Shown: positions 14,568 through 23,521 of the stretch, piece after piece | Position numbering within the stretch: position 1 is the stretch's first letter | How the letters are laid out: each line of letters begins with the position of its first letter | DNA from: Phycisphaerales bacterium UBA2421 | Lineage (GTDB): Bacteria; Planctomycetota; Phycisphaerae; Tepidisphaerales; Tepidisphaeraceae | Direction of reading: 5' to 3' | DNA: 33,276 nucleotides | NCBI GenBank assembly: GCA_002343075.1 | Contig: DDRH01000025.1 | Span: 1 to 33,276, forward strand | Program-made: the position numbers and the translations under genes | The notes under the pieces: model-generated | Databases searched by the model: none | Told to the model about the DNA's origin: nothing | Seen by the model: only the letters and a program-made list of their open reading frames with translations

Positions 14568-15536
14568 ATGAACCAGCGGCGTGGACAGTTTACCGGGGTG
14601 GTCTGTGCGAATATCCCATTGTGCCGGGAGCATTTTAAGCTGGTGATGGAAGTCCGGGGATTCCCACCAACGAAGGCAGGGCAGTTTGTCCAACTGCTGT
14701 GTCGCTCAACTCGCGATCTTGACTACGTTGAGCGAGAACTCGAGTGGCCCTCGCCTCAGAGGCCGGAGGTTGAAAATGTTGACCTGATTGCGCCTACGGC
14801 CCTGCTTCGGCGACCGTTTTCATTGGCAGGGGCGACAACTGATGGCGAGACAGCGACGATCGAGGTCATTCACCGTGTTGTAGGCGTTGGGACAGACTGG
14901 CTGGTGCAACTTCGCACTGGTGACGAAGTAGGCATTCTTGGACCGCTTGGAAACACGTTCTCACACCCTGTGGAGAACCAGATTGCGATTTTGGTGGGAG
15001 GCGGAGTAGGCATTCCGCCGATGCTTTATCTCGCTAGCGAGCTGGTAGGCAAGAAAGTGATCGCTTTCTGCGGCGCGACCACGCGCGACCTGCTGAGTCT
15101 CACTGTCACCGCGGACGCGCGAACGCCGGGCATTGATTCGATCGAGCCGCTATACAACATTCAGGAGTTCGCCGCGCACGGCATCCCCGCGGTCATCAGC
15201 ACAGATGATGGCAGCTACGGTTTCAGGGGGTTTGTGACCCAGTCGCTCCAGGAATATCTGGATAGATTCCGCATCCGCGGCGAAATGGCGGTGATTTACA
15301 CCTGCGGCCCGGAGGTGATGATGAAGCGGGTCGCCGACCTCGCCAGGGCCCGGCAGATCCCCTGCCAGGTTGCGGTAGAACGCGCCATGGCCTGCGGCAT
15401 GGGCACCTGCCAGAGTTGCTGCATCCGAGTGAAGAAGCCCGACGCCAGCGCTGTCCCGTTGCCGGGGCAGGACTGGTGCTATCGCCTGGCATGTACCGAC
15501 GGGCCGGTGTTCGCAGGGGAAGAGTTGCTTTGGTAA
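14568..15536 (+). CDS. pyrK: Dihydroorotate dehydrogenase B electron transfer subunit
   Basis: PyrK passes electrons from dihydroorotate oxidation in PyrD to NAD+ through FAD and a 2Fe-2S cluster. At 322 residues it is longer than most PyrK (about 260). The extra length is partly an insert at residues 48-78 before the flavin motif RRPFSL (81-86). The nucleotide-binding motif is GGGVGIPPM (144-152), CGPEVMM follows at 246, and the cluster ligands are C276, C281, C284 and C309 in CGMGTCQSCC and YRLACTDGPVF. The ferredoxin-reductase fold and C-terminal cluster make the assignment clear. pyrD starts 26 bases downstream, so the two subunits are made from one message. Confidence 0.92.
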   Translation: MNQRRGQFTGVVCANIPLCREHFKLVMEVRGFPPTKAGQFVQLLCRSTRDLDYVERELEWPSPQRPEVENVDLIAPTALLRRPFSLAGATTDGETATIEVIHRVVGVGTDWLVQLRTGDEVGILGPLGNTFSHPVENQIAILVGGGVGIPPMLYLASELVGKKVIAFCGATTRDLLSLTVTADARTPGIDSIEPLYNIQEFAAHGIPAVISTDDGSYGFRGFVTQSLQEYLDRFRIRGEMAVIYTCGPEVMMKRVADLARARQIPCQVAVERAMACGMGTCQSCCIRVKKPDASAVPLPGQDWCYRLACTDGPVFAGEELLW

Positions 15537-15562
15537 AGTGATGAGTCAAGGTTGAGATTGTC

Positions 15563-16495
15563 GTGATTGATTTATCTGTACATTTGGCCGGATTGAAGCT
15601 CGCGAACCCCACCATGACCTGCTCGGGGACGTGTGGTTATGCGTTCGAGTATGGCGATTTCATGGATTTGTCGCAGCTCGGCGCGTTCGTCACGAAGTCG
15701 GTTACGCGGGAAGAGCGGCCGGGCAACCCGCCGGCGCGGATTGTTGAAACACGCGGGGGAATGTTGAATGCGATTGGGCTGGCGAATGTGGGGCTGAAGC
15801 GGTTCCTTGATGAGAAGGTTCCGCAACTTGAAAAAATGCCGTGTCCGATTGTGGTTAACGTCGCTGGTCATTCGTACGACGACTATGTGGAAACGGTCGC
15901 CGCGATGAACCCAATTGCGTGTGTTGGATCGGTGGAACTCAACGTGTCCTGCCCCAATGTGAAGGACGGGCTTACTTTCGGCACTAACCCCGGTCGTCTA
16001 AAGGAGTTAGTGCATGAGGTAAAGAAGGTCTTGCCGGCCAAGCCATTGATGGTCAAGCTGAGTCCGAACGTGGACGACGTTGCCGTCACTGCGCGGGCGG
16101 CAATTGAAGGCGGGGCCGACGTGCTCACGCTGGTTAACACGTTCACCGCGATGTCGATCGACATCCACAGGCGTCGCCCGCGTTTGGCCAACGTAACCGG
16201 GGGCCTTAGCGGGCCGGCAATTAAGCCGATCGCAATCCACATGGTCAGCCGGGTTTATCGTCAGGTTGCAAAGGCTGCGGGCGTGCCAATCGTGGGTATG
16301 GGCGGCGTGCAAACCTGGCAGGACGCCGCCGAGTTCATACTCGCCGGAGCGTCGGCGGTCGCGATCGGCACGGCATTATTCGTTGACCCAGCCGCTCCGA
16401 ACAAAATCTGTGAAGGTTTGGGCGAGTGGGTGAGCAAACAGGGCGCGGAGAAGCTCAGCGACCTCGTCGGCACCGTGCAAATGCCCGGAGATTAG
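15563..16495 (+). CDS. pyrD: Dihydroorotate dehydrogenase B catalytic subunit
   Basis: This 310-residue TIM-barrel flavoprotein oxidises dihydroorotate to orotate in pyrimidine synthesis. The class 1B pattern is clear: catalytic Cys130 in ELNVSCPNVKDG, LMVKLSPNV, and GGLSGPAIKPIAIHMV. The flavin-phosphate region is VGMGGVQTWQDAAEFILAGA followed by AVAIGTALF. Length is normal for the class. Translation starts at GTG 15563, with AAGG about 10 bases upstream. It follows pyrK, which fits the two-subunit NAD-linked enzyme; the membrane-linked class 2 enzyme is excluded by the motifs. Confidence 0.95.
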   Translation: MIDLSVHLAGLKLANPTMTCSGTCGYAFEYGDFMDLSQLGAFVTKSVTREERPGNPPARIVETRGGMLNAIGLANVGLKRFLDEKVPQLEKMPCPIVVNVAGHSYDDYVETVAAMNPIACVGSVELNVSCPNVKDGLTFGTNPGRLKELVHEVKKVLPAKPLMVKLSPNVDDVAVTARAAIEGGADVLTLVNTFTAMSIDIHRRRPRLANVTGGLSGPAIKPIAIHMVSRVYRQVAKAAGVPIVGMGGVQTWQDAAEFILAGASAVAIGTALFVDPAAPNKICEGLGEWVSKQGAEKLSDLVGTVQMPGD

Positions 16496-16712
16496 CCGGT
16501 AAAATCGCCATCTCTATAGGCTGCTTCGTGGCTTAAGTTAGAATGGACATGAATTCCTGCACGCTTCTCCAACCATGCCAATGAAGTGGTGGCATAAACT
16601 TCATCACATCGCGACGCAGCCCCTGCCCGGAATGCGGGACGACCGTCGAATCGGTGGTCGATTCTCACGCGAACAGACAATAGAATCTTGTCGTAACGGC
16701 AGCTAACAGCCT

Positions 16713-17318
16713 ATGTCGATCGCCATCAGCCAACCTGTGCAACTGCCTCACGAACCATTCGGGCAAACCGGCGTTCGGCAGTATGTCGGTTCATTCTCGG
16801 CGTTGTTTTGCGCTGCGATGGTGGCGATGTGCCTGACGCTCTGGTATCGCAGCTTCACTGTGATGGATACAGTCGAGTTTTATCACGCCCAGAGCAGGAG
16901 CCTCGTGCAATCGGCCCAGGGGCGGCTGGCAATTGTCAACATTCAAGGCAGTGCGGGTGACGGTGCGGGCTGGGGGTTCAGCAGTCGGCCGGTGCGGCGC
17001 GGGCGGTTGGATCGGTGGCCCGACTCGATCTGGAAGACCATTGGCGTTCAGGTCATGTCCGACACTTTTTCCGGTCAGCGGGCATGGTTGCTGCGGGTGA
17101 AGTTTCCCTTTGCGGCGGCGGTGCTCGGAGTGGTCCCGGTGGTGCATGTGATCAAGCAGTTGCGGATGGTTCGGCGCCGGGATGAGCCAGACAACTCACC
17201 GCGAGCGGCGTTCTGCCCGCGGTGTGGAAGGGGTGCGGGGGCGGGCGATTCCCGTTGTCGCTGCTGTGGGCGCGAGTTTCGAGGTGGCTCAACCCATTCA
17301 ATCGCGGTCGGGGCGTAG
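16713..17318 (+). CDS. Hypothetical membrane protein with C-terminal zinc ribbon
   Basis: This 201-residue protein has one helix near the N-terminus (about residues 27-46, GSFSALFCAAMVAMCLTLWY). A polar middle of about 85 residues follows, then a second helix (about 131-150, FPFAAAVLGVVPVVHVIKQL). The C-terminal tail carries two zinc-binding pairs, CPRCG and CRCCG, in a ribbon. Proteins of this build, with a Cys-pair tail after a final helix, are frequent in planctomycetes and have no known role. Its 3' end overlaps the convergent proline-rich gene by about 21 bases. No promoter was identified in the 217 bases before it. Confidence 0.65.
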   Translation: MSIAISQPVQLPHEPFGQTGVRQYVGSFSALFCAAMVAMCLTLWYRSFTVMDTVEFYHAQSRSLVQSAQGRLAIVNIQGSAGDGAGWGFSSRPVRRGRLDRWPDSIWKTIGVQVMSDTFSGQRAWLLRVKFPFAAAVLGVVPVVHVIKQLRMVRRRDEPDNSPRAAFCPRCGRGAGAGDSRCRCCGREFRGGSTHSIAVGA

Positions 17319-17945
17319 TGCCAGCGGCCGCTGAAGAATTTCTGTGAGCATGAACTGCTCGCGAAGGGTTTGCGGCCGCAGCCACCCGCGGAGCTGCCCG
17401 GCATCCACCGCCGGCCCCGGTTGTCGCGCCACGGCCGGGGGTGCAGTGACCGGCGTTGGCGATGCTGCGGCTTCTGGAAATGGCCGTTCGGCGAAGACCT
17501 GCGCTGGCTTCTTCGGCTTCTTTTGTTTTTGCTGCTTCTGCCGCTGATTCCCCCGGTTTATCGACACCGGCGACGGGCGATTGGCGGGGATGTTCATCCG
17601 CGGTGGCACAGGGGGTGGCGGGGCGGGCGGATGATACGGTGCCGGCACACGCTGCGGCGGTGGGGGAGTCGGCGGCTGGTAGCCGGTCGACGTGGACACA
17701 CGTGGGACCGGGGCCGCCGGTGGAGACGGGCGCGACGCAATCTCGTCATAATCCGGCGCGTTTGCCCGCGATGCCTCCAGTTCTGCCCGAACCCGCTCGC
17801 GATGCTCCTGCTCTTTCTTCTTCGATGCCATCTTCGCCAACGCGCCCACGCCCCAGATCAGCGCGAAGATCACAAAAAAAATGATCTTCATCAGCGGATC
17901 TTCATCGCGGGCGGCGAGGATGGAAATGACCGGAGACATGCTCAT
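17298..17945 (-). CDS. Proline-rich membrane-anchored hypothetical protein
   Basis: This 215-residue protein starts with a short polar head, then one helix (about residues 18-37, MKIIFFVIFALIWGVGALAK). A charged KKKEQEHRERVRAELEASR segment follows, then about 110 residues dominated by Pro (PTPPPPQRVPAPYHPPAPPP). A Lys/Gln run (RQKQQKQKKPKKP) and a C-terminal LRGWLRPQTLREQFMLTEIL segment, possibly a helix, complete it. The start could be ATG 17945 or the internal ATG 17891 (MKIIFF). It is the last gene of the NfeD-FloA group, 89 bases after floA, so a role near FloA is possible but unproven. Confidence 0.65.
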   Translation of the reverse strand: MSMSPVISILAARDEDPLMKIIFFVIFALIWGVGALAKMASKKKEQEHRERVRAELEASRANAPDYDEIASRPSPPAAPVPRVSTSTGYQPPTPPPPQRVPAPYHPPAPPPPVPPRMNIPANRPSPVSINRGNQRQKQQKQKKPKKPAQVFAERPFPEAAASPTPVTAPPAVARQPGPAVDAGQLRGWLRPQTLREQFMLTEILQRPLALRPDRD

Positions 17946-18034
17946 TAACCTAGAATCAGTCAGACCTTACGCGAGGCGGTCAGACCTGCTCACAAAACGG
18001 AATCGCCGATTGCAGCGAGTATCATTCACAACCG

Positions 18035-19063
18035 TTACCCTTGTCGCTCCGGCGGCTTGGCAATCGCTTCACGCATACTCGTGTCGGCGGCGACGTTCTT
18101 CATCTTATAGTAATCCATGATCCCCATATTGCCCGTCCGGAACGCGTCGGCCATCGCGCGGGGCACTTCTGCCTCGGCCAGCACGACCAGCGCGCGATTC
18201 TTGGCTTGTTCCGCCACGTTTTCCTGCTCCTGCGCCACTGCCATCGCACGGCGTTTTTCTGCCTCAGCCTGAGCACGCTTTTTATCCGACTCGGCCTGGT
18301 CTGCCTGCAGCTTGGCACCGACATTGTCGCCCACATCAATATCGGCGATGTCAATCGACAATATTTCGAACGCGGTGTTGGCGTCCAACCCCTTTACCAG
18401 CACGGCCTTGGAAATATGATCGGGGTTTTCAAGCACATCTTTATAATCAATCGCTGAGCCGATCGCAGTGACGATGCCTTCGCCCACGCGCGCAATGATG
18501 GTTTCTTCGGTCGCACCGCCGACGAGCGACTTGATGTTGGTTCGGACTGTCACCCGCGCCTTGACCTTGAGCTGAATGCCGTCTTTGGCCACGGCGTCGA
18601 TCGTATTGCGACCCATCGCCGCGGAGGGAACGTCGATCACCTTCGGGTTGACGCTGGTTTGCACCGCTTCAAGAATATCGCGGCCAGCGAGGTCAATCGC
18701 CGTGGCAACGCGCCAGTTCAGTTCGATGTTAGCCTTGTTTGCCGCAATCATCGCTGCGATGACGCGCTGCACATCACCGCCGGCCAGGACGTGGCTTTCC
18801 ATCTCAGCCTGGCTGACCTCCAGCCCGGCGCGCATCGCCTGGATTCGGGCATTGACGATGACGTTGGAATTGACGCGCCGCAGGCGCATGCCGATCAGCT
18901 CCAGCATGCTCACACGCGCGCCGCTGACGAGGGCGCGGATGTACAGGCCGAGGAACTGAAAAATCACTCCGAACACGATGAGCAGGAAAATCAGGATGAA
19001 AACGACCAGCCCAACCATCCAGCCGCTCGTGCTCTCTCTCGCTTGTGCGATAATCTCAATCAT
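18035..19063 (-). CDS. floA: Flotillin-like SPFH protein FloA
   Basis: This 342-residue protein matches FloA, a bacterial flotillin that marks membrane microdomains. A hydrophobic hairpin (about residues 15-50) precedes [20 protein letters not shown]. The SPFH core runs through [40 protein letters not shown] and [12 protein letters not shown]. An Ala/Glu-rich coiled coil follows ([20 protein letters not shown]), then the FloA tail with [23 protein letters not shown] 19063 is chosen because GGAAGGA lies seven bases upstream; the TTG at 19078 would overlap that site. It follows the short NfeD gene on the same strand. Confidence 0.95.
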   Translation of the reverse strand: MIEIIAQARESTSGWMVGLVVFILIFLLIVFGVIFQFLGLYIRALVSGARVSMLELIGMRLRRVNSNVIVNARIQAMRAGLEVSQAEMESHVLAGGDVQRVIAAMIAANKANIELNWRVATAIDLAGRDILEAVQTSVNPKVIDVPSAAMGRNTIDAVAKDGIQLKVKARVTVRTNIKSLVGGATEETIIARVGEGIVTAIGSAIDYKDVLENPDHISKAVLVKGLDANTAFEILSIDIADIDVGDNVGAKLQADQAESDKKRAQAEAEKRRAMAVAQEQENVAEQAKNRALVVLAEAEVPRAMADAFRTGNMGIMDYYKMKNVAADTSMREAIAKPPERQG

Positions 19064-19166
19064 GCTTAATCCTTCCAATTCAGTCTTGTCGATCAGAGCC
19101 TTTTCGATCTATATCACTCGCTCTAAATCACTCATTGCATTCGTTTCGTCATCCGCGATCCCACTG

Positions 19167-19637
19167 TTACGCAACCGTCACCATCTCGACGATGATTCTT
19201 CCTGCATCAATCCTGACAACCCGAACCTTGCTTCCTTGCTGGATAATGCCGATTTGCGATCGAACTTCCATCCGTTCGCCTTCAAAATCGACTGTGCCCA
19301 TCGGACGCAGTTCGCTCATCGCGACACCGACTTTGCCGACTGTCACCGCGGGTGGGGTGATTGGGGAATCGGTGGGCTGCAGCATCATCCGCCGGCCAAT
19401 AGGTGTTCTTGGCCACACCTTCAGCGCCGCGGAGATGGCAAAGGGTGACACCATCGCCGCCAGTAGAAGCACACCCAGGCCGAGATACTGATTGATCTTA
19501 AAGCAAATCGCAATCGCGCCGATCATCGCCGCGGTTGCCATTAACCCCAGCAGGCCATGTGAAGGCAGAAACAACTCGGCTACCAGCAGCACCAAGCTGA
19601 TTCCAAACAGAACGAATGCCCAGGTGGATGCTTCCAT
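19167..19637 (-). CDS. Short NfeD-like protein
   Basis: This 156-residue protein has three to four hydrophobic helices in the first 75 residues (ASTWAFVLFGISLVLLVAEL onward). A C-terminal OB-fold domain of NfeD type follows (about 95-156: VGKVGVAMSELRPMGTVDFE, RSQIGIIQQGSKVRVVRI). NfeD proteins are usually encoded beside flotillin genes and are thought to bind or regulate them. Here it lies between the long NfeD gene (gap 41 bases) and floA (gap about 103 bases). It has no protease domain. Confidence 0.88.
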   Translation of the reverse strand: MEASTWAFVLFGISLVLLVAELFLPSHGLLGLMATAAMIGAIAICFKINQYLGLGVLLLAAMVSPFAISAALKVWPRTPIGRRMMLQPTDSPITPPAVTVGKVGVAMSELRPMGTVDFEGERMEVRSQIGIIQQGSKVRVVRIDAGRIIVEMVTVA

Positions 19638-19678
19638 AAATCAATAGTCAATTCATCAACGACGCGCAATCAAGGTTG

Positions 19679-21199
19679 TCAGGCATTCTCAGTCGGCCTG
19701 ACGACCACATGGTTGCCGTGTACCTGCTGCACCACAATCTGTGTGTTGGCCAGCACAAAGCCGCTATCGCTCACCACATTGGTTGTTACGAGTTCATGCG
19801 TTTCATCGTCGGCAAATGCCGCTGTGCCGCCAGGGCGGAGGTCGGTGAGCGCTCTGCCGACTGCGCCGATCTCCGGCCAGACTTCGTCATCGATGTCCTG
19901 AGCGTAGTCGCCGGTCACCGTGCTGCCAACGGTGGTTGTCAGCACGAGCCTTCCAAAGTACGGCATGTCTGGGAGATGCCGATTTAACCAGACTCCAAGC
20001 ACCATGGCGCCCGCGAGGGAACAAGTGACAATCAGCAGGCCCTTCCAGAATGCCTGGTAAGTGCCCGGCAGGGTCGGCATCCAGCCGGGCCGCACTGGCT
20101 CCGCGGGAACAAAGGTCATCGTCAGGCCGGCCACGATCATCAGCAGGCCCGTAATGCCGATGAAGCCAAACCCCGGAATCACAAACAACTCCACCGCAAG
20201 CAAGCCAATTCCCACGATCATGAGGACAATCTCAAACCACGTGGCATATCCGGTCAGGAGTGGCACGCCGACCAGCAGGCTTAGGGCAAACAGCGCAATC
20301 GCCTCCGGCGGCCCGCTTCCGGGCGTGTGGAATGCGGCATAGAGCGATAGGACAAAGATGGTAGTCAAAATCCCCCGAACCGCGGCACTCCCGAGCAATC
20401 CTATGAGATACTCGCCCTTGGAATGATCGAGCGTATCGACGATCCGAAACTGCCGGCTCTGCACAAACTCACTCAATGAAGCATAAACGCCCTTGGAAAG
20501 CCCCAGCGATGTTGCCTGCGAGGCGGTGACGGTGAGTAGCGACTCGCCGTCATCCACCGGATTTGGCACACCTTCCACGGGCTTCCATCCGTTTTCCTTC
20601 ACGAGCGATTCGTATGCCGCCGCGTCAACAAACTTACGCTCGCCATCGGGACCTTGGATGTAGTGTACCACCCGGCCGACGCTTACCATCGCCTGCACGA
20701 GCAGGGGATCGTAGTTGTTTTTCTCCGCCGAGTCGGCAAATTCGGCGAGAATCGGCCCTTCGCTCTTGGCGCGTTCGGTCTTTTCAAGTTGCTGCCCGGG
20801 CACAATCGGGGCACAGTCGCCGAGCATAGAGCCTTGCTGCATGACGATTTCATTGCACGCGATAGCAATCATAGCCCCCGCCGAGATCGCCTTTTCGTCA
20901 ACATAGGCGATGATGTGCAGGTCGTCCTGCTTTTTGAGCATTTGCGAGATTTCAATCGCGGACATAGCCGACCCGCCCCAGGTGTTGATTTGCAGCAAGA
21001 CGGTGCTCGCTTGGCTGCGCGCATCGGCCAGCCGCTTTTCGAGCATCACCTTACTGAAATCGTTGATTTCGCCCGTGAGTTTGATGACTACAACATCTGC
21101 CCCAACCGGCACCGATGGCTGGGAGGTCGATTCGACCTGGCCGCGGGCGGCACCTATGAGGCATAAAGGGAGGAAGACTGCTAGCAGGCGTCCAAGCAT
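19679..21199 (-). CDS. Long NfeD-type protein with ClpP-like serine protease domain
   Basis: This 506-residue protein has a Sec signal (to about residue 20). A ClpP/SppA-like protease domain follows (about 35-245), then four or more membrane helices (about 275-415) and a C-terminal OB-fold (about 425-506). The likely nucleophile is S106 in EKAISAGAMIAIAC, in the place known from archaeal NfeD homologues. A catalytic Lys would be K140 or K145 in the EKTERAKSEG loop. The INTWGGS stretch around residues 71-77 forms the oxyanion region. It is the first gene of the NfeD-NfeD-FloA run. The weak ribosome site suggests modest expression. Confidence 0.9.
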   Translation of the reverse strand: MLGRLLAVFLPLCLIGAARGQVESTSQPSVPVGADVVVIKLTGEINDFSKVMLEKRLADARSQASTVLLQINTWGGSAMSAIEISQMLKKQDDLHIIAYVDEKAISAGAMIAIACNEIVMQQGSMLGDCAPIVPGQQLEKTERAKSEGPILAEFADSAEKNNYDPLLVQAMVSVGRVVHYIQGPDGERKFVDAAAYESLVKENGWKPVEGVPNPVDDGESLLTVTASQATSLGLSKGVYASLSEFVQSRQFRIVDTLDHSKGEYLIGLLGSAAVRGILTTIFVLSLYAAFHTPGSGPPEAIALFALSLLVGVPLLTGYATWFEIVLMIVGIGLLAVELFVIPGFGFIGITGLLMIVAGLTMTFVPAEPVRPGWMPTLPGTYQAFWKGLLIVTCSLAGAMVLGVWLNRHLPDMPYFGRLVLTTTVGSTVTGDYAQDIDDEVWPEIGAVGRALTDLRPGGTAAFADDETHELVTTNVVSDSGFVLANTQIVVQQVHGNHVVVRPTENA

Positions 21200-21234
21200 A
21201 GTAACGATTGTATTCGTAAGCTGTTGGAAAGTAT

Positions 21235-21248
21235 CGCGTTATAACGCG
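21235..21248. promoter_or_regulatory. 14-bp perfect palindrome upstream of the long NfeD gene
   Basis: CGCGTTATAACGCG reads the same on both strands. It overlaps the last codons of the glycosyltransferase gene and lies 36-49 bases before the NfeD start. A TACAAT hexamer on the minus strand lies between it and the start. It is a candidate operator for the NfeD-FloA cluster. Confidence 0.3.
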
Positions 21249-22453
21249 ACCGCATTATTTGACACATGAGTGGATAAATCGACCCCGCTCTCGCGTTTGG
21301 CCGCCCTATGGTGCCGCCGTTCGACCACCTGCGCGTGCTGGGCCCAGAAATCGGCAAACGTGTCGGCGAGGCTGAACTGCTTCAACCGCGCGGCCGCGGC
21401 GAGGCCCATTTGGGTGCGGGTTTGGCGATCATCGAGCAACCGTTCGATTTCTGCTGCCCAATGATGCGGATCGATGCCCTGGACGACGCGGCCGGTCTCT
21501 CCGTGCTGAACGATGGTCTTCGGCCCGCCCTCGTCACTGACCAATGCCGGCAGCCCGCAAGCCTGCGACTCCATTACCACCTGCCCAAGTGTGTCGGTGC
21601 GGCTGGGAAACGCAAACAAGTCGGCGGCGCAATACAGCTCTGCAAGAGTTTGATCGGTCTGAACGCCCAGTACATAGCTCGGCGTTCCGGCAAGCATCGA
21701 CTTCATCGGTTCGCGAAAAGGCCCATCACCCGCGACTACCAGCGCAACATCTCTCCTTCGCGCTGAAATGAGCTTAAAGGCATCGACGAGCGTTTGTAAG
21801 TTCTTTTCGACGCTCACCCGCCCGATGTAGAGAAGTCGCAGCGGTTCGGTCACACCAAACCGCTGCCAGATGTCCGGGTTGCGATAATCAGCGTTGAACC
21901 GTCGGAGGTTGATCGCGGGTCGAATTGTGCGCAATCGATTGGGCGCGATGCCAAGTTTGATGAGAATCTCGTGATACTCCCGGCTGCGCGCAAAAACCAG
22001 CGTCGCAGGACGATAAAACCACTTCATGAAAACGCTGGTGCCGCCCGTGACGATGCGGCTACCCGAGAGCCGATCAACGTACGCGGGAAAGTCGGTGTGA
22101 TACGTCGCTGCGAAAGGAATTCGCAGCCAGCGGGCGATGAGCCAGCCGCAAAGTCCCACAGGGCCGGGCGTGCTCAAGTGAATCATGTCGAACTTCTGCT
22201 TTTTTGCCCAGCTCAGCATAGTCGAAAAGGGGGGTAGCGCGATGGCCTGCTGCGGGTAATAGGGCAGTGCCGTACTTACGAGCGGCCTGAAGTTCTTTCT
22301 GGCGAACTCGGCGTTGGTCAAGGTGGTTCTGGCCGCGCAGGTATGGATGACGAATTCGTGTTCGGTATGCCTTGCCTGTTCACCCATATCACGAATGAAT
22401 CGGGCGACCCCGTTGATGTCTTCCAGCGTGTCAGTAAACAGGCCAAGCTTCAT
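21239..22453 (-). CDS. GT4-family glycosyltransferase
   Basis: This 404-residue GT-B enzyme transfers a sugar from a nucleotide sugar, probably to a lipid or polysaccharide acceptor at the inner membrane. The N-terminal half holds MKLGLFTDTLEDINGVARFI and HLSTPGPVGLCG, with HTDF in the acceptor loop. The C-terminal half has RLLYIGRVSVEKNLQTLVDA, VVAGDGPFREP, and the E-x7-E region at FPSRTDTLGQVVMESQACGL. This resembles MgtA/PimB-type mannosyl or glucosyl transferases. ATG 22453 has GGAG seven bases upstream; the frame stays open to 22531 without family similarity. trpC ends 161 bases upstream on the same strand. The sugar and acceptor are not determined. Confidence 0.9.
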   Translation of the reverse strand: MKLGLFTDTLEDINGVARFIRDMGEQARHTEHEFVIHTCAARTTLTNAEFARKNFRPLVSTALPYYPQQAIALPPFSTMLSWAKKQKFDMIHLSTPGPVGLCGWLIARWLRIPFAATYHTDFPAYVDRLSGSRIVTGGTSVFMKWFYRPATLVFARSREYHEILIKLGIAPNRLRTIRPAINLRRFNADYRNPDIWQRFGVTEPLRLLYIGRVSVEKNLQTLVDAFKLISARRRDVALVVAGDGPFREPMKSMLAGTPSYVLGVQTDQTLAELYCAADLFAFPSRTDTLGQVVMESQACGLPALVSDEGGPKTIVQHGETGRVVQGIDPHHWAAEIERLLDDRQTRTQMGLAAAARLKQFSLADTFADFWAQHAQVVERRHHRAAKRESGVDLSTHVSNNAVAL

Positions 22454-22614
22454 ACAATCTCCAGACAGTCTCGAAGCTCGATCTTGTAGCCGGAGATGGC
22501 CAATGATGCACGCGGGGGAGTCATTTGCCACAGAAATGAAGAGTGGAGACGCGAACGCCCTCCCAGGCCGATCCGATGTTGCTTCGCGGGGGTTCGTTCG
22601 GAGGAAGTACTGCG

Positions 22615-23427
22615 TCAGTTCCCCATCAATTCGCGAATCTTGCCGCTGATGTCCTGAGATTTCATAATGCTTTCGCCGACAAGAATCGCACGCACCCCGG
22701 CGTCGGCAAGCTTTTGCACGTCGGCGGCAGTGTGGATGCCGCTTTCGCTTACCAGCACACTGCGATCTTCAACCAGTTCTGCCATTCGGAGGGTCGTTCC
22801 GAGGTCGGTCTTGAACGTGCGTAAGTCACGATTGTTGATGCCGATGAGACTGTAGGCCTTCATCGGCACCCCGATCACCCCGTCACGCACACGCATGAGA
22901 TTATCAAGGTCGTGGACCTCAATGAGGGTGGTAAGATGTAACTCGGTGGCCAGAATCTGCAGGTCGATCAACTCATTGGTTTTCAGGCACTCGGCGATCA
23001 GCAACACCGCATCCGCCCCGGCGGCGGCTGACTCGTATATCTGATACGGATCGACGACAAAATCTTTCCTCAGCGCGGGAAGCTCGATTGCATCGCGAAC
23101 CCGCTGGACAAACTCTAGCTTTCCCTGAAAAAACTGCTCGTCGGTCAGCACGCTCACCGCGTCGGCTCCGGCACTGGAGTACTCCCTGGCAATCGCCACC
23201 GGATCAAAATCGAGACGAATGATACCGGCGCTCGGCGAGGCCTTTTTAATCTCGGCGATCAGATTAAGTGGCCGGCCATACTCCGGCGGCTTGGTGACCG
23301 CGTGAAAGAAGTTACGGGGCCGGGGCATCGCCAGCGCACGAGCCTTCATTTCTTCAAGTGGGCAGACGGCTTTGCGTTCGGCCACTTCCCGGTGCTTGAC
23401 GGCGATGATGTCGTCGAGAATGCTCAT
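22615..23427 (-). CDS. trpC: Indole-3-glycerol phosphate synthase
   Basis: TrpC closes the indole ring in tryptophan synthesis, turning CdRP into indole-3-glycerol phosphate. At 270 residues with a single TIM barrel it matches the stand-alone enzyme. Motifs include LIAEIKKASPSAGIIR with the catalytic Lys/Glu region, VLTDEQFFQG, LRKDFVVDPYQIYESAAAGA, SLIGINNRDLRTF and VLVSESGI. No other trp genes are in the window, so the pathway is scattered. The ATG has no clear ribosome site. A TTGACA-16-TAGGCT promoter lies in the divergent region upstream. Confidence 0.96.
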   Translation of the reverse strand: MSILDDIIAVKHREVAERKAVCPLEEMKARALAMPRPRNFFHAVTKPPEYGRPLNLIAEIKKASPSAGIIRLDFDPVAIAREYSSAGADAVSVLTDEQFFQGKLEFVQRVRDAIELPALRKDFVVDPYQIYESAAAGADAVLLIAECLKTNELIDLQILATELHLTTLIEVHDLDNLMRVRDGVIGVPMKAYSLIGINNRDLRTFKTDLGTTLRMAELVEDRSVLVSESGIHTAADVQKLADAGVRAILVGESIMKSQDISGKIRELMGN

Positions 23428-23481
23428 GTGTCATTTGCACGACCGGGGCGATAAGATACCGGTCCGCCGACGGGCGGGCGA

Positions 23482-23509
23482 AGCCTAAACCAGCGAAATT
23501 GAATGTCAA
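23482..23509 (-). promoter_or_regulatory. Candidate promoter of trpC
   Basis: The minus strand has a perfect TTGACA (23509-23504) and a poor TAGGCT (23487-23482) 16 bases apart, predicting a leader of about 48 bases. It sits in the 94-base gap between trpC and the divergent CPBP gene. Confidence 0.35.
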
Positions 23510-23521
23510 ACCACCCCTGTG

